Positions 12,446 through 24,400 of a stretch of DNA of 64,000 nt are shown here, one piece after another; the first letter of the stretch is position 1; every line of letters starts with the position of its first letter. The DNA comes from Nyssa sinensis. Lineage: Eukaryota; Streptophyta; Magnoliopsida; Cornales; Nyssaceae. The stretch lies in NCBI GenBank assembly GCA_008638375.1, contig CM018035.1, forward strand, positions 29,001,807 through 29,065,806, given 5' to 3'. Position numbers and translations under genes: made by a program. The notes under the pieces were generated by a model that had not been told where the DNA came from, ran no database searches, and was given only the letters and a program-made list of their open reading frames with translations.

Positions 12446-12862
12446 TGTAACACCCCGACTTTGTATAATTAATAATTAAATAATTAATTATTAATTAGTA
12501 CCGGCTTAGGGAATAATTAAGGAAATTAACCTTAATCTCCCGGTGGTCACACTAGACCGATAAAATAATTAAAACATGTCCGAGAATAAGGTACAATGCC
12601 CGAACCTAATTATCATTTAATTAGGTGAATTAACGCCGTTTTAACACTGACAGAATTCGAATTAATTAACCACGAAAATCCCGAATGACTAATAAATGAC
12701 ACGGAACCTCTGACACTGTAGATAATTGAAATATGAAACTCTCGGAAGAAACCGCATCGAAAAAGGAGTTACGGAATGAAAGTTATGAGGCAAACATCAG
12801 AAACTGAATTAATGCGCAGCCAAACAGGGCCTTAGCCCAAAATGTGGAAAAATGGCCAAATT

Positions 12863-12951
12863 GGTGGTCAAGGGGAATTGAACCCTTGACCTATGGAGGG
12901 AAGGAATTTTATCCAAAAACTTATCAGTTGGGCTACCCAGACCTTTGTGCC
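12863..12951 (-). other. tRNA-like A-box/B-box block in LTR B
   Basis: On the minus strand, TAGCCCAACTGA (12924-12935) fits an RNA polymerase III A box (TRGYNNARNNGG) at most positions, and GGTTCAATTCC (12874-12884) fits the B box exactly, 39 bp downstream. The B box lies in a stem loop GGTCAAGGG...CCCTTGACC, like a tRNA T arm. Equivalent blocks lie in two other family-B copies (34465-34548 and 44341-44426). It runs antisense to the LTR. It is not a complete tRNA: the acceptor stem and anticodon arm do not fold convincingly by eye. Confidence 0.55.
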
Positions 12952-14554
12952 TATATACACAACTTAATTGTATATATCCCTGAATTGCCCCAAGCTGCCA
13001 CCCAAATGGACCAATGGGGTTGCATGCAAACCCCACATGATTGCCCCCTCAGCCCACCTCAGCCCTAAGATTCCACTGTTCTCTGATGTATATACATCTA
13101 TATACATATAAGAGATGTATATATATGGAATATGTAATAATATATATATATATATATTATCATTTGTGGAAGGGAAAAAGGAAGGGGTCCAAAATCAGAA
13201 AGGAAGGGTGGGTGTTGTATGCTCGGATAAGAGAGTCCAGAGAGAGAGAGGGCTGTAGAGAAATTGAAGGCTTGCATGTGTATGCAAGTGTGTGTGTGCA
13301 TGTGAGGGATGATGTGTCTTCATGCGAAGCATAGAACTGGTCTCGGAAGTGGAACTGAAGGAAAACAGAAACGGAGGAAAGAGAATTCTGAAGAAAACCC
13401 ACTGTACAGGTAAATTTCTAAGTCAAAATTCTGTTTAATTTGTTTAGATTTAGGGCATGCAAATGTGTACACAATATATATATATATATATTATATGAGT
13501 CGTCGATTGCATGAGAAATCACATGGAACTATGAAAAACTGATCGAGAGATTCAGAAATGTTGTAGAGAGAAATTTTGGTAGCAGGTCTGAATTAAGTTG
13601 AACAAAACTTAGAATGGTGTTTCGGGTCTTAAACTAGACCTTACAAGGATTCCCAAATCACTAGGCCGCGACCTTAAACTCAAGAAATGACTGCTAAAAA
13701 TTCGGTTGCAGGTTTTGGCCGTTTAACCCAGTTCTTGTTTTAGACATGTAAACTGATTTGTAAGAATGGAAATCGAAACTACATGTCATAGGGGTCACGT
13801 AGCAACAAACCACATCAAAAATGGTTGAGAAATGATGATGTATGGTCAAGTTGCAGGTCTTGCTATCATTTTTCCAAACCATAACCGTGAGCCCAAATCA
13901 GGGACCTAGAGCGATGCTAAATTGTTCCTTGATGCTTTATAAACCCTGTAGAATCAATGGCAGAGGAAATTAGTGGTTTAAAACCCACGAAATTGGAAAA
14001 GTTTCATGGCTGCAATTAGGGCAACCGAGGGTAATTTGATGAAGAAGACGACCGAGTTGACTCGCTGCCTTGAGCCGAGTCAACCGGGCCAACTCGGACA
14101 CGTGTTGAGCGAAGAGGGATGCCACCGAATTAATTGGAACGGCACCGTTTAAGGTTTACTGTTTTGATTTTAAATTGAAATCCGACTGTTTGGCAACACG
14201 GTTAATAAATCCGAAAATTGGGAATTTGGTTTGGGCATAACCTGAACGTGGATAAGGGCCAATTAGGGGATAACTGGAATATGCTATTCCGGTTTTCCAA
14301 AGGTTAGTGAACCGGTTGGTTTTAAGTGTTTTGAACCGGTTCAGCCACCTGAACCCTAGAACCGGACGGCCTGAACCCCTAATTTTATGAAATTACATTT
14401 TAAACCCTGAAGTCTCCTGAAATTACGGATTTACCCCTGACAAGTTTTAAAGAATTACACAATGGCCCAGACTTTTGAAAATTTATACATTTAAGCCCTG
14501 AATAAATTAATTAAATAATAAAATAATTATTTAATTATTTTATTAAATAGGTAA

Positions 14555-15720
14555 AATTACAATTTTACCCCTAGACATTAAATATGTCAAACGGAGTCCA
14601 AATTAAGTAAATAAATAGTGTATTTTCACTATTTCAAATATTCTGGACTCAATGGTACAGTCCGATTTTGGAAATACAGTCCCGAAAAATACAGAAACGT
14701 AGGTGTAAATTACTGTATTGCCCCTGATGGCACCCAAACCCAAATTAAAATAAAAGATAGCCTATTTTGACTATCTCGGGCATTCTGAACTCAACGGTGA
14801 GGTCCGTTTAATGAACCGAGGTCCCGAAAAATACAGACACGTAGGTATAAATGACCGAATTGCCCTTAATGATACCCAAGGCCGATTAAACATAACAGAT
14901 GGTCCAATTTCACTATGTTGGACACTCTGGACCCAATGGTGAGGTCCATTTTATGAACTGACGTGCTGAAAAATACGACACATGAAATTACCAAATTACC
15001 CCTGATACCGTACGAGACCTAAACAAAGTCCGATTGGGACGAAACTGATACCAGTAGGAGCCCAGACACTGGTGAGACTGTATACTTGATTAGATGACGA
15101 ATCGGGGTCAGAATTACACAAAACGTAAAATGACCAAAATATCCCTGAGCACTGTAAGTGCAAAGTAGAGGTCGAATAAAGGTCAAACTGATATGATAAA
15201 TTATCATAGGGATAATTATGAACACTGAAAGGCTAAATAAGACTCCGAGACAGTCAACGCGTAAGACGAGAAATGACCGATGTGTCCCGACGATCTAAAG
15301 CAGATACCAAATGAAGTCCAAGGGACTTACAAATTTATACATGAGATATATGGGACGTTCTGAGGACCATGATAGGGTCCCGGGCAAAAATGATAAAATT
15401 ACCATTTTGCCCCTAAGACTAAATAAGTACCCAACTGATACCGATTAAAGTCTAAAAGACTTAAAACTTCATATATACGATATATGGGATATTCTGAGGA
15501 CCATAACAGGGTCCGGGATAAGAATGGCAAAATTACCATTTTGCCCCTATGGTTAAAATGAGAACCTAACTAATACCGATTGGAGTCCAAAGGACATAGA
15601 ACTTTGTACTTAAGATATAAAGACTATTTCGAAGACCACGATAGGGTCCGGGACAAGAATGGTAAAATTACCATTTTGCCCCTAAGGTTGAATGAGTGCC
15701 TGACTGATAACAATTGAAGT
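14555..15720 (+). repeat. Array of nine diverged modules of about 125-150 bp in LTR B
   Basis: The anchor AAATTACCATTTTGCCCCT and its variants recurs near 14561, 14714, 14855, 14995, 15136, 15276, 15401, 15533 and 15670. Between anchors the order is constant: AAAGTCCAAATT-like, then a CACTATTTCG-like word, GGACTCAATGGTGAGGTCC-like, and ACAGACACGTA-like. Single or few copies of the same module occur in all other gypsy LTR families here (for example 23190-23350, 27760-28230, 52280-52560). Confidence 0.8.
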
Positions 15721-16369
15721 CTAAATAACTTAGGATATAATCCTAATAATTGCTAAGCCTAATTAAAGAATGAAATAGCCTCGGGTGAGACCCAATGGAA
15801 GGGCGATAGGCTACTAGGCTATCTTAGGTAATCCGATAGACACCTAAGATGACGAATAAGACCTGAATGGATGAATTCTGATCTATCTATGATTAATGAT
15901 GATTATTCAGGATGTACAAGGATGTACCTGAAACAATGTTTGAAGGTTGTCAGATTATTTGCGCAAGGAGATAAACCTAAAAGTTTGTGAGTAACTTCTG
16001 ACACTGTTTTGATACTGTCCCTTGACTTATTGATCTGTTTTGAATGCAATTATTTACGTGCAATTATTTAAATGCATGCCTTTCCGTACTATATCACTTA
16101 TGACATGGTTTTAGTCTTTTTAAATACTTGACTATATTCCTGATCCCTGTGCTAGCATCCCGTACTGTTTTGCCTGTTTTGAACTGTTGAGATAAAATGG
16201 ATATATTGAACCATTATTTCCGAAACGATTAAATAAACCATGTGATATAGGCAAAGAACGATATTTTGTCGTACCGTACTACTTGTATAGTATACTGTCT
16301 AAATACTATATTGTTTAAATGTACGTACTTAATGTAGGCCCGTTGCACTACATTTCACACGATGTGATT

Positions 16370-17060
16370 GTGTCCTTTGAATTAGGAATTCCGTTCAGTT
16401 CGGTTATGTGCTATCCGTTAATGCTATGTCTATGTCCCTGATTGATACGTTCGATTCCATTGTGTACCGCCGGTCGATAATAGGTCTGTTTGGATTGATG
16501 TATTGTTCAGTTCCGTTATGTTCTACCCGTGATGACATGCCCCTGTCTTGATTAAAACGTTGTTCAGTTCGGTCATGATTCGTTCCGCTAGTGATATGTC
16601 TCCGACTTGATTGTTATATCGTTTCTACTCAGCTCCGTTATGTTTCGTTCCGTTCATGATGTGCTTGTGTCTTGATTAGTATATTGTTTTTGTTTAGTTC
16701 CGTTATGTTCTAGCTATTGAAGGTATGCCTTTGTCTTGATTGAAACATTGTTCAGTCCAGTTCCGTTGTGTACTGTCCGTTGATGATACGTCGTCTTGAT
16801 TGAAACATTGTTCAGTCCAGTTATGATTAGTTCCGACAGTGATGTGTCCCTGACTTGATTGTTATATTGTTTCTACCCAGTTCCGTTATGTTATGTCCTG
16901 TTCATGATTTGCCTGTGTCTTGATTAGTGTATTGTTTTCGTTTAGTTCCGCTATGTTTTAGCCGTCGATGATATGCCTCTGTCTTGATTGACTTATTGTT
17001 CCCACTCAGTCTCAGCTGTGATTCGTTCCGTTAATGAAGTGTCTGTGTCTTGATCGATAT
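16370..17060 (+). repeat. Hierarchical tandem array, 60-bp units in about 248-bp higher-order units
   Basis: About eleven units of roughly 60 bp share TCTTGATT...ATTGTT...CAGTTCCGTTATG. Subtypes return in the same order: the ACTTGATTGTTATAT subtype at 16605 recurs at 16853, 248 bp later, followed both times by the GTCTTGATTAGT subtype and the GTTTAGTTCCG subtype. This shows a second round of duplication of a four-unit block. Confidence 0.82.
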
Positions 17061-17802
17061 ATTGGCAATGGTTATTGTTTTGGTCCAATTGGTTATGTTA
17101 TGTTCCGATTCGTTTGTACTGTTTGTGCAATCTTGTTCCATCGTACTAGACTGCTTATGAAATGGATTTAGAAAAATGTTATTTTGAAATGATTAAATTA
17201 TCCACGTGCCTTGGAAGCAAGGACTGGTTTTGAAACCCATGATAGGGAATCTGTGTTACTCACTGGGCTTATTTAAGCTCACCCCATTATTCTGACATTT
17301 TTCAGGAATTACCTCCATTGGATTAGAAGGTACTATGACATGACGTGAATAGGCCAAGTGGCATTGCAAATAAGGATCAGATGGCACTGATTTGTAGAGA
17401 CTTACATTCTTGTGAATGGAATCCGTATATCCAGGTAAGTGATATGATACGACTAACTTGATTGACATGCACTAGATATTGGAACATGGCTCATGGAACT
17501 AAATGGTACTCTAGAGATATTAGATCTGCTATGTTGTTATATGCTTGATTTTAGATATGCTCTGAAATTAGAATTGTTGACTGACTGGATTTAGTCTTGC
17601 TCTGTGATACATATACTTATGATGGATAAGTGAGTTGCATTCCCGTGATACAAAGAAAAAGTTTTAAATTCCGCTGCATCTGACCCTACAGTTGGAGTGC
17701 AATTCGTCGGAAAGTTCAGAATTTGCCTTTGGTTGGTCGCGTCGCGACCGACTGGCAGTCACGTCCTCGACATCCGCGTAGGGTGGGGTTCGGGATGTGA
17801 CA

Positions 17803-18523
17803 GTTTGAGACTGTGTGGACATTTGCAGTTGTGTTTAGGAGGCCGTTTGTGGATTTGAAGCGGCGTACACATGAAGAACACTTGTGGATACGAGACCCAT
17901 GAGGTACAAATAGGTAAACAAGGCTTGAGTTACTAGGTTGGGTTTTACTATTATGAATCTATGATATCTCTAAGTTCTAGTGGATTTAGAGCATGTAGGT
18001 AAGAGCCCTAGGATTTTTTGACGCAGATACAATTGTTTTGTGGTGGTTTTCTAGTCAACAAAAATATATGTACATATTTTACTATTTTCATTGTATTTTT
18101 TATATTATACGTACTACAATTGCACACACTGAAACCTTAATTGGCACATAATCAAGAACACTTATGGATACGAGACCCATGAGGTACAAACAGGTGAACA
18201 AGGCTAGAGTTACTAGGTTAGGTTTTACTATTATAAGTCTGTGATATCTCCAAGTTCTTCTAGTGGATTTAGAGCACCTAGGTAAGAGCCTTGGGATTTT
18301 TTGACACAGATATGATTGTTTTGTGGTGGTTTTCTCGTCAACAAAAATATGTGTGCATAATTTACTATTTTCATTGTATTTTTTATATTACACGTACTAC
18401 AATTGCACACACTAAAACCTTAATTGGCATCTAATCAAGTTGGAACTTCATTTAGCTATATTTCTGCAAGATTAATTTTAAAATTTTCAATTAGACCTAT
18501 TCACCCCCTCTAGGTCTAATTTT
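17803..18523 (+). mobile_element. Second copia-type LTR, right part
   Basis: It resumes the copia LTR cut at 12445 and ends with AGACCTATTCACCCCCTC and TAGGTCTAATTTT, a plus-oriented U5 signature. It continues at 34131-34156 after the family-C element, whose duplication ATTTT is 18519-18523 and 34131-34135. It contains a 280-bp tandem duplication (17874-18436). Confidence 0.65.
17874..18436 (+). repeat. 280-bp tandem duplication in the copia LTR
   Basis: Copies 17874-18153 and 18154-18436 both start AAGAACACTT(G/A)TGGATACGAG and end TTAATTGGCA...TAATC. They differ by scattered substitutions and a 3-bp insertion. The unit includes GTGGTGGTTTTCT(A/C)GTCAACAAAAAT, a typical copia leader/U5 stretch. 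Confidence 0.9.
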
Positions 18524-21175
18524 TGTCACGACCCGAGACCCCACCCTATGCGGATCTCATGTCGCGCACCCGATCCGACGCTGCTTGTCGAACCAAGGGT
18601 CTCAACTTGCAACACTAATCAGTGCTACTAACATGCACAACTAAATGCGGAAGAAAATAAATAAAAGCTGCATGTGATATATATGTTTATGTTTTACAAA
18701 ATGCGGAATACAAAATTTTCTAATACAATTGTTCATCCCCAAGACGTGGATAACATGGGAGAGCTATAAGACCGTCTGTACTAAATATTACACTTACAAC
18801 TTCAAAAGTAATGTCCGCTACTATCTAGCTGACTGCAACTATTACTGCTCTTCTACAGCTTCATTTCCTGAAAGGGGTGGTAAGTTTGGGGTGAGCTAAC
18901 TAAAGCCCAATAAGTAATTCTCCTTTGCTCTGCCATGTGTACATGAATATAGAAAGCATTATCCATAAAAGAACTAGGATAAATGCTGATGTGCTAGCCA
19001 GTCAATGAATATAGAACTCAATATCAAATGATAGAAGCTCAAATGATAAAGCAATGAAATCTGTCTGATAATATAATCATACAAGCTACAGTCATGAGCT
19101 ATCTCAAGTATAATCATATGCACTCAAAAAGCTGTGAAATCTCATGATCATTCATAATGGTATAACATGATCAAGCTATGATAGTCAATAAGAGATACTG
19201 ATAACAACAATGTGGATGCACTTTAACTTAGGGCCCCGCATACCCCTTTAATCATTTTATTCTCTTTTCCTCGATCTCTCAGCCAAGCACTAACCCGTCG
19301 GTTTAGTACTCGCCTCGCAGATCCCAGTTTAGCTGCCATTTTAAATACCACTTTTTATTCCGTTTTCTCTACCCGTAGGTCTAGTACGCATCAGATGGAG
19401 TTTGTGACTAAGCACAAATCCGGCTAAAATATGATATATCAAGATCATGCTAAATCTAATGAACAGTAAATGCAATAACACTATCTCAGCAGCGAAAGAA
19501 ACTGTTGCTTTAACAGGCCAATATAAACTGGGCTGCTGAGATCTTGCCCCTTGAGGCCTATGTACAAAGCGTACAGAAATCATGATCAAGATATACAATA
19601 GTCAATAAATACTTTCCACAAGATAAAGCAATATCAATGTGGACTCGATAAACGTTCTGATATTTATGGAGTACAATAGATGATATAAGAAAAACTGTTG
19701 ACATGGCTGGGAATGTAACATGTACAGAGATCAGAGATTACTTAGCTCTTAAACCGTTTCTGTTCTTTCACAATAAAACCAAGTCACTGTTCCTTCCTCT
19801 TTGAAATCCCTATTCACCAATAGATAGTATATCTCAGTTTACTTTTTCATAAGTTATGCTATTCATCAAATTTTATGCCTCTTCACTACTAGTTCCTCTT
19901 TTACTAATTTAGATTCTACTATTGAATCCGGAATATCGAACAAAGTCGATTTAGGCTTTCGCGGAATTCAATTCAGACTTCTGTACTAAAAAGGGCAAAA
20001 TGGTCATTTTGCACTTTTACCAGTATTTTTATTTTTTGGGACCTCGTCTTGCTAAATGGACCTCACCATTGGATTCATAATGTCCAAGATAATAAATTTT
20101 GACTATTCATTTGCCTCGTTTGGACTTCGTTTGACCCTTATTTGAATTAGGGGCATTATTGTAAAAATAATATTTTATTTATTTTTCCTTGTTTGGGCCT
20201 TAGTGAGATTTTCTAAAACTTCTGGGGTCGATTCATAATTTCCCTAAGTTCCGGTCTAAACCAGTGGGTTCACGGCTAGAAACCCTAAACCGGTCTGACC
20301 TTTCACTGAACCAACCGGTTCAATTAATTTCAGAGAACCGGATTAAAATCACCAATTCTCCTATCCTATCCACAGTTTGGATAAGCCCAAACCCAATTTC
20401 CACATTTCCTATCCATGTAACCAAACAATCCAAATACCATTTAAATTCCAAACACAAACGACATAGTTTCACTACCCTATTTTATTTTCGGTCGGGTCCC
20501 TGACCCGATCTGAACCCAGACCCAGTTCCTTTTTAACCCGAAATGCCCCCGACATTCCGGTCATCTTCCCCGATCATTTTTCCATCCATGGTCGCCGGAA
20601 CAGTAACCCTAGCCATTGTTTTTACAAATTTGCACGTCTAATTTTTACTGTTTTCTAAATCTTTTCATGCCAAATCAATCCCACCATTTTAAGCCGTCAT
20701 TTGGACAGTTTTAAACCTAAGAAAGCTATGGCTTTGATCATTCTTTTTCCCAGTTTCCGGCGACTGAACTTCTAAATTTTCCCTATGATTTCTTCATCAT
20801 TTTGACTCTAATTTCAGTCTATTATCTTTTTGCACTTAATAGGAATGATTCCTTATCATCATAATAAAGTTTCATACATAAATTTCCATAAAACCGAAAT
20901 TATCCTTAACCCTGTAACTCGATATTTCTAACTGATTTCCCCACCATTTGAACTGATTCTTTTTCCTTATTTCATAGTGATTCAGTCCCTATTATTAACA
21001 TCTTAATATCATGCTTAATTTTTAAAGACAGAAACACGATTCTTACCTGGGTTTCTTGATTTTATCCTTAGTGACTCTCTCTCTGATCCTCTATGCTTCC
21101 TTCAACTTCTATCTCTTCTTCTCCCCTTCAGTTCCTACTCCTTCCCTTTCTTTTCTAACCTCTCAACTCACAACC

Positions 21176-21176
21176 C

Positions 21177-21215
<39 letters not shown>

Positions 21216-21220
21216 TCCCA

Positions 21221-21250
<30 letters not shown>
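21176..21250. repeat. (TA)n and (CT)n microsatellites in LTR C
   Basis: About 18 TA repeats (21176-21211) are followed after a short CATCCCACCACC spacer by a CT tract (21229-21250). The same pair occurs in the partner LTR at 33389-33445. On the LTR sense strand this puts a GA tract and then a TATATA tract in the promoter/leader zone. Confidence 0.9.
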
Positions 21251-21251
<1 letters not shown>

Positions 21252-21469
21252 GTAGTCAGTCTTGACTGCAGAGAATCACCCATTAAACCCTAACCATCCA
21301 CGTACCCTCATATATATATACATATACTTACATATATACATACACCACCCTTACCAAGGTCGGTTGGTGTGTTTCCCAAACACACTCAAGCACACACACA
21401 CATACAGTGATGCACACACTCATTGCCACCTTTCTCCTTTTGTCTTTTCTTTGATATTTTATGTATGTA

Positions 21470-24400
21470 TGTGATATCCCGACCTGGGATACGACACGTT
21501 TACCGAGGCAAGTCGACTGAATAGCATAACCTGAGCGATTTTAAGCTCTATGTTAAGGGTATTTCATGGAAATGAATAAATGGAAACTATAAATGATGAA
21601 ATGTATAACCAGTGTCGGGCAACGCCCAAGCACCCTGGGATATCGCATCGTAATGCGTGCACGCACGCACTTCCATGCCCATGAATATTGCATGCATGCA
21701 TAGCTTGAACAAAATAAAGGTATGTAAATACCTTTAGAAATACATATATAGGTGTACATATAAATATATATGAATGTACAATAGACGTATATAAGTATGT
21801 ATGTATACATATTGATATACATGTATAATATAATAAGATTATATGAATATATATGTATATTAAAATATATATGTGTATCTCATGCAAAACAAGAAAGGAA
21901 AAGAAAATATCAGTGTGTGTGCATCACTGTGTGTGTATGTGTGTTTGGGAACCACACCAACCGACCTTGGTAAAGGTGGTGTGTGAATATATGTAAGTGT
22001 ATGTATATATATATGTGAGGTACGTGGATGGAGGAGAATGAATAGGCGGTTCTCTGCAGTCAAGGATGACTGCAAGAGAGAGAGAGAGACAAAGTAGAAA
22101 GAAGAGGGGCGGTGGTGTGTCGTGTAAGATACATATATATATATATGAGTGGTTTGTAAGGAGAAAGGAAAACAGAGAGATTGGAGGGCCGTGAACACTG
22201 TCCAAAGGTTGGAAATAAATTATGGAGAAGGGATAGAAGTGAACCAAGTGGAACTAGAAGAGGGAAGAAGAAGCAACAGGAAGAAATCAGAATTTTGGAA
22301 GTAAGTGGGTTTGCTTCAGTTTTTCAATTTAAAAGCATGATAGGTTGTTTAAATAATAGGGTTCGAATCTGCATGATCTATAGGTTAATTTGCAAAAAGA
22401 ATCAGGTTAAATGGTGTAGAACCGAGAGAGAAATTCTCAGTTGTAGGTTTCATGGATAATTTGGGTTACACGGATTTTATGCTAAAAACTTAGTTTAAAA
22501 TGCATGGGATTGATCCCATAAAGTGCAGAAATTTAATAGAATGAAAAAAGGGTCGAAACAGTTGAGAACCAAGTGTAAAAATGAGAAAAACCAGCTCACC
22601 GGAAAACCGGCCGGAGCTATTAACCTCCATATTCGAGAAGATTGGGAAGGTTTTGAGGGAAATAGAGGATAGGAATGAGGTCAGTGGGGAAGAAAGGAAG
22701 AGATTGGCGTTGAAAATGGGAGAGAAAACTGATCGGGACAGGTTGCCGTCACCGGAGATGGTGACGGAACCCTACTGTTTTCCTACCGGAGTGATGAAGG
22801 GGGTGACCGGATTCTCGTGGGGTCTATTCGGGTTAAAAGGAAACGGATCCGGGTTGGATCCGGGTCGGGGCCCAACCGAATTAAAAGGGTTATCAAAATG
22901 GTACAGCTTTGATTTAGGTTTTAAATGTTTTAAAATTACATTCAGAGTGTTTGGAAACATGGTTAAGAAATTGAAATTGAAATTGGTTTGGGGATGGGGA
23001 TATCCTATTCCGATTTTAAGGGATAGCCACTGTTTGGCTATCCATAGTGAGAATAAGAGTTTTCTTAAATTACAAGTTGACCCAGAAGGTTTTAGAATTT
23101 ATAAATTGACCCCCCAACTATTAATAATTGTGATTTGACCCTCAGAATAAAATATTAATTTAATATTAATATATTTAATTAAATAAAAAATTACAATAAT
23201 GCCCCTATTTCAAATAAGGGTCAGACGAAGTCCAAACGATGCAAATGAATAGTCAAAACTTATTATCTCGGACGTTCTGAGTCCAATGGTGGGGTCCGTT
23301 TTACGAGACGGGACCCCGAAGGATAAAATACCGTAAAAGTGCAAAATGACCATTTTGCCCTTTTTAGTACAAAAGTCCAAATGGAATTCCGCGAAAGCCT
23401 AAATCGACTTTCTTCGGCGTTCCGGACTCAATGGTAAAGTCTACATTAGTATTTGAAATACTTATGATGGAAAGGCATAAAATTTGATGAATAGAATCTA
23501 TTCTAAAACGTATTCACTGATATATAGGGAACTCGAAAGGCAAGGGTACACTCACGGATTTCTGATATAGAATCACGATAGAGGTAAGTAAATTCCCTTT
23601 CTCTTCCATATGGTGTTTCCAAGCCAAGTTATTCTCTTACTACCAAACTTGTACTCTTCAAAGTACCTCACGTTATTGCTATCCACAATGCGATATTGTT
23701 CTATCTTGTGGACATTGATTGACTGCTATGTCATTGTTATCATGTTGAACCATGCCTTGAAAGGCTTACTACTATGTATTTATTGTGAACCATGCCTTGA
23801 AAGGCTTACTGCTATGTCTTTACTGAATATATGATATTCCATTTTATACTTCTATGGAATTATGAATAATCATGATATGTTATGAATACGGGATTTGTGC
23901 TCAGTCACAACATCCATCCGATGCTTTCTGACTTGAGTGGAGACCTAAGGGTCAAGTACATGAATGGACAGGTGGCAGGAATGAATTCCTCGAAGGCTTT
24001 CCACCGGCAATTGACTGGCATGAACATTGGCATTTTCATTGCATATCCATTGGCATTTCATTTACATTTGCATTGGCATTTTACCTGAGAACAGAGTAAA
24101 TGCATTTCCTAAGAATTGATATGATTACGTTATTGAATAACACTATTCCTTATGACTTATCTTAAACTGAGAAGACACTCTTCATTGAATTGATTGTGAT
24201 CGGTTTATTGTGGCAGTACTTCTTGTTGTTGTATTGTTGTTGAGAGATTCATGTTGATGTTGTATCCATTACTCCTAATTGAACATTGTGACTTATTATT
24301 CATTGGCCTTCACGGCAACTGTTCTCATTGGCTATCACAGCATCTCCTTTCTTATGATTGGCTATCATAATCTTATTCATGGATTTGTATCTTATCGATA

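Larger units (their letters stand above)
12446..17802 (+). mobile_element. Giant solo LTR of family B, 5.36 kb
   Basis: It runs from TGTAACACCCCGAC to GGTTCGGGATGTGACA and is flanked by GTTTG at 12441-12445 and 17803-17807. Removing it restores a repeated GAGACTGTGTGG word in the host copia LTR. No second internal copy of its start, no primer site and no coding domain is present, and two other family-B LTRs (34157-36429; 41341-44845 with 48644-49247) are co-linear with it, so it is one LTR and not a short element. Inside, in order: a tRNA-like block, AT microsatellites, a possible donor CAGGTAAAT (13410), a G-rich zone, an array of about 140-bp modules, a hierarchical tandem array, and a CATTTTTCAGG acceptor-like site (17304). 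Confidence 0.92.

Noticed and set aside
12863..12951. A genuine tRNA gene
   Set aside because: A and B boxes are present, but I cannot fold an acceptor stem and anticodon arm, and the block sits at the same place in three LTR copies; it is kept only as tRNA-like.
12809..13402. Several reading frames of 60-100 codons on both strands
   Set aside because: They consist of translated microsatellite and low-complexity LTR sequence, with no domain and no counterpart in the other family-B copies.
12446..17802. A complete short LTR element or LARD
   Set aside because: There is no repeated terminus, primer site or polypurine tract inside, and other family-B copies are co-linear through the whole, so it is a single LTR.
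19341..19598. 85-codon frame repeated at 31571-31792 as a conserved gene
   Set aside because: The repetition is due to the two LTRs of the family-C element; the peptide shows no domain.
21553..22247. Overlapping frames rich in Tyr, Ile and His
   Set aside because: They are translations of TATA/CACA tracts in LTR D.
22581..23138. 185-codon frame on the plus strand as a gene
   Set aside because: It lies wholly in solo LTR D, ends in LTR sequence and shows no known domain; only its start resembles the LTR A small frame, which is listed separately.
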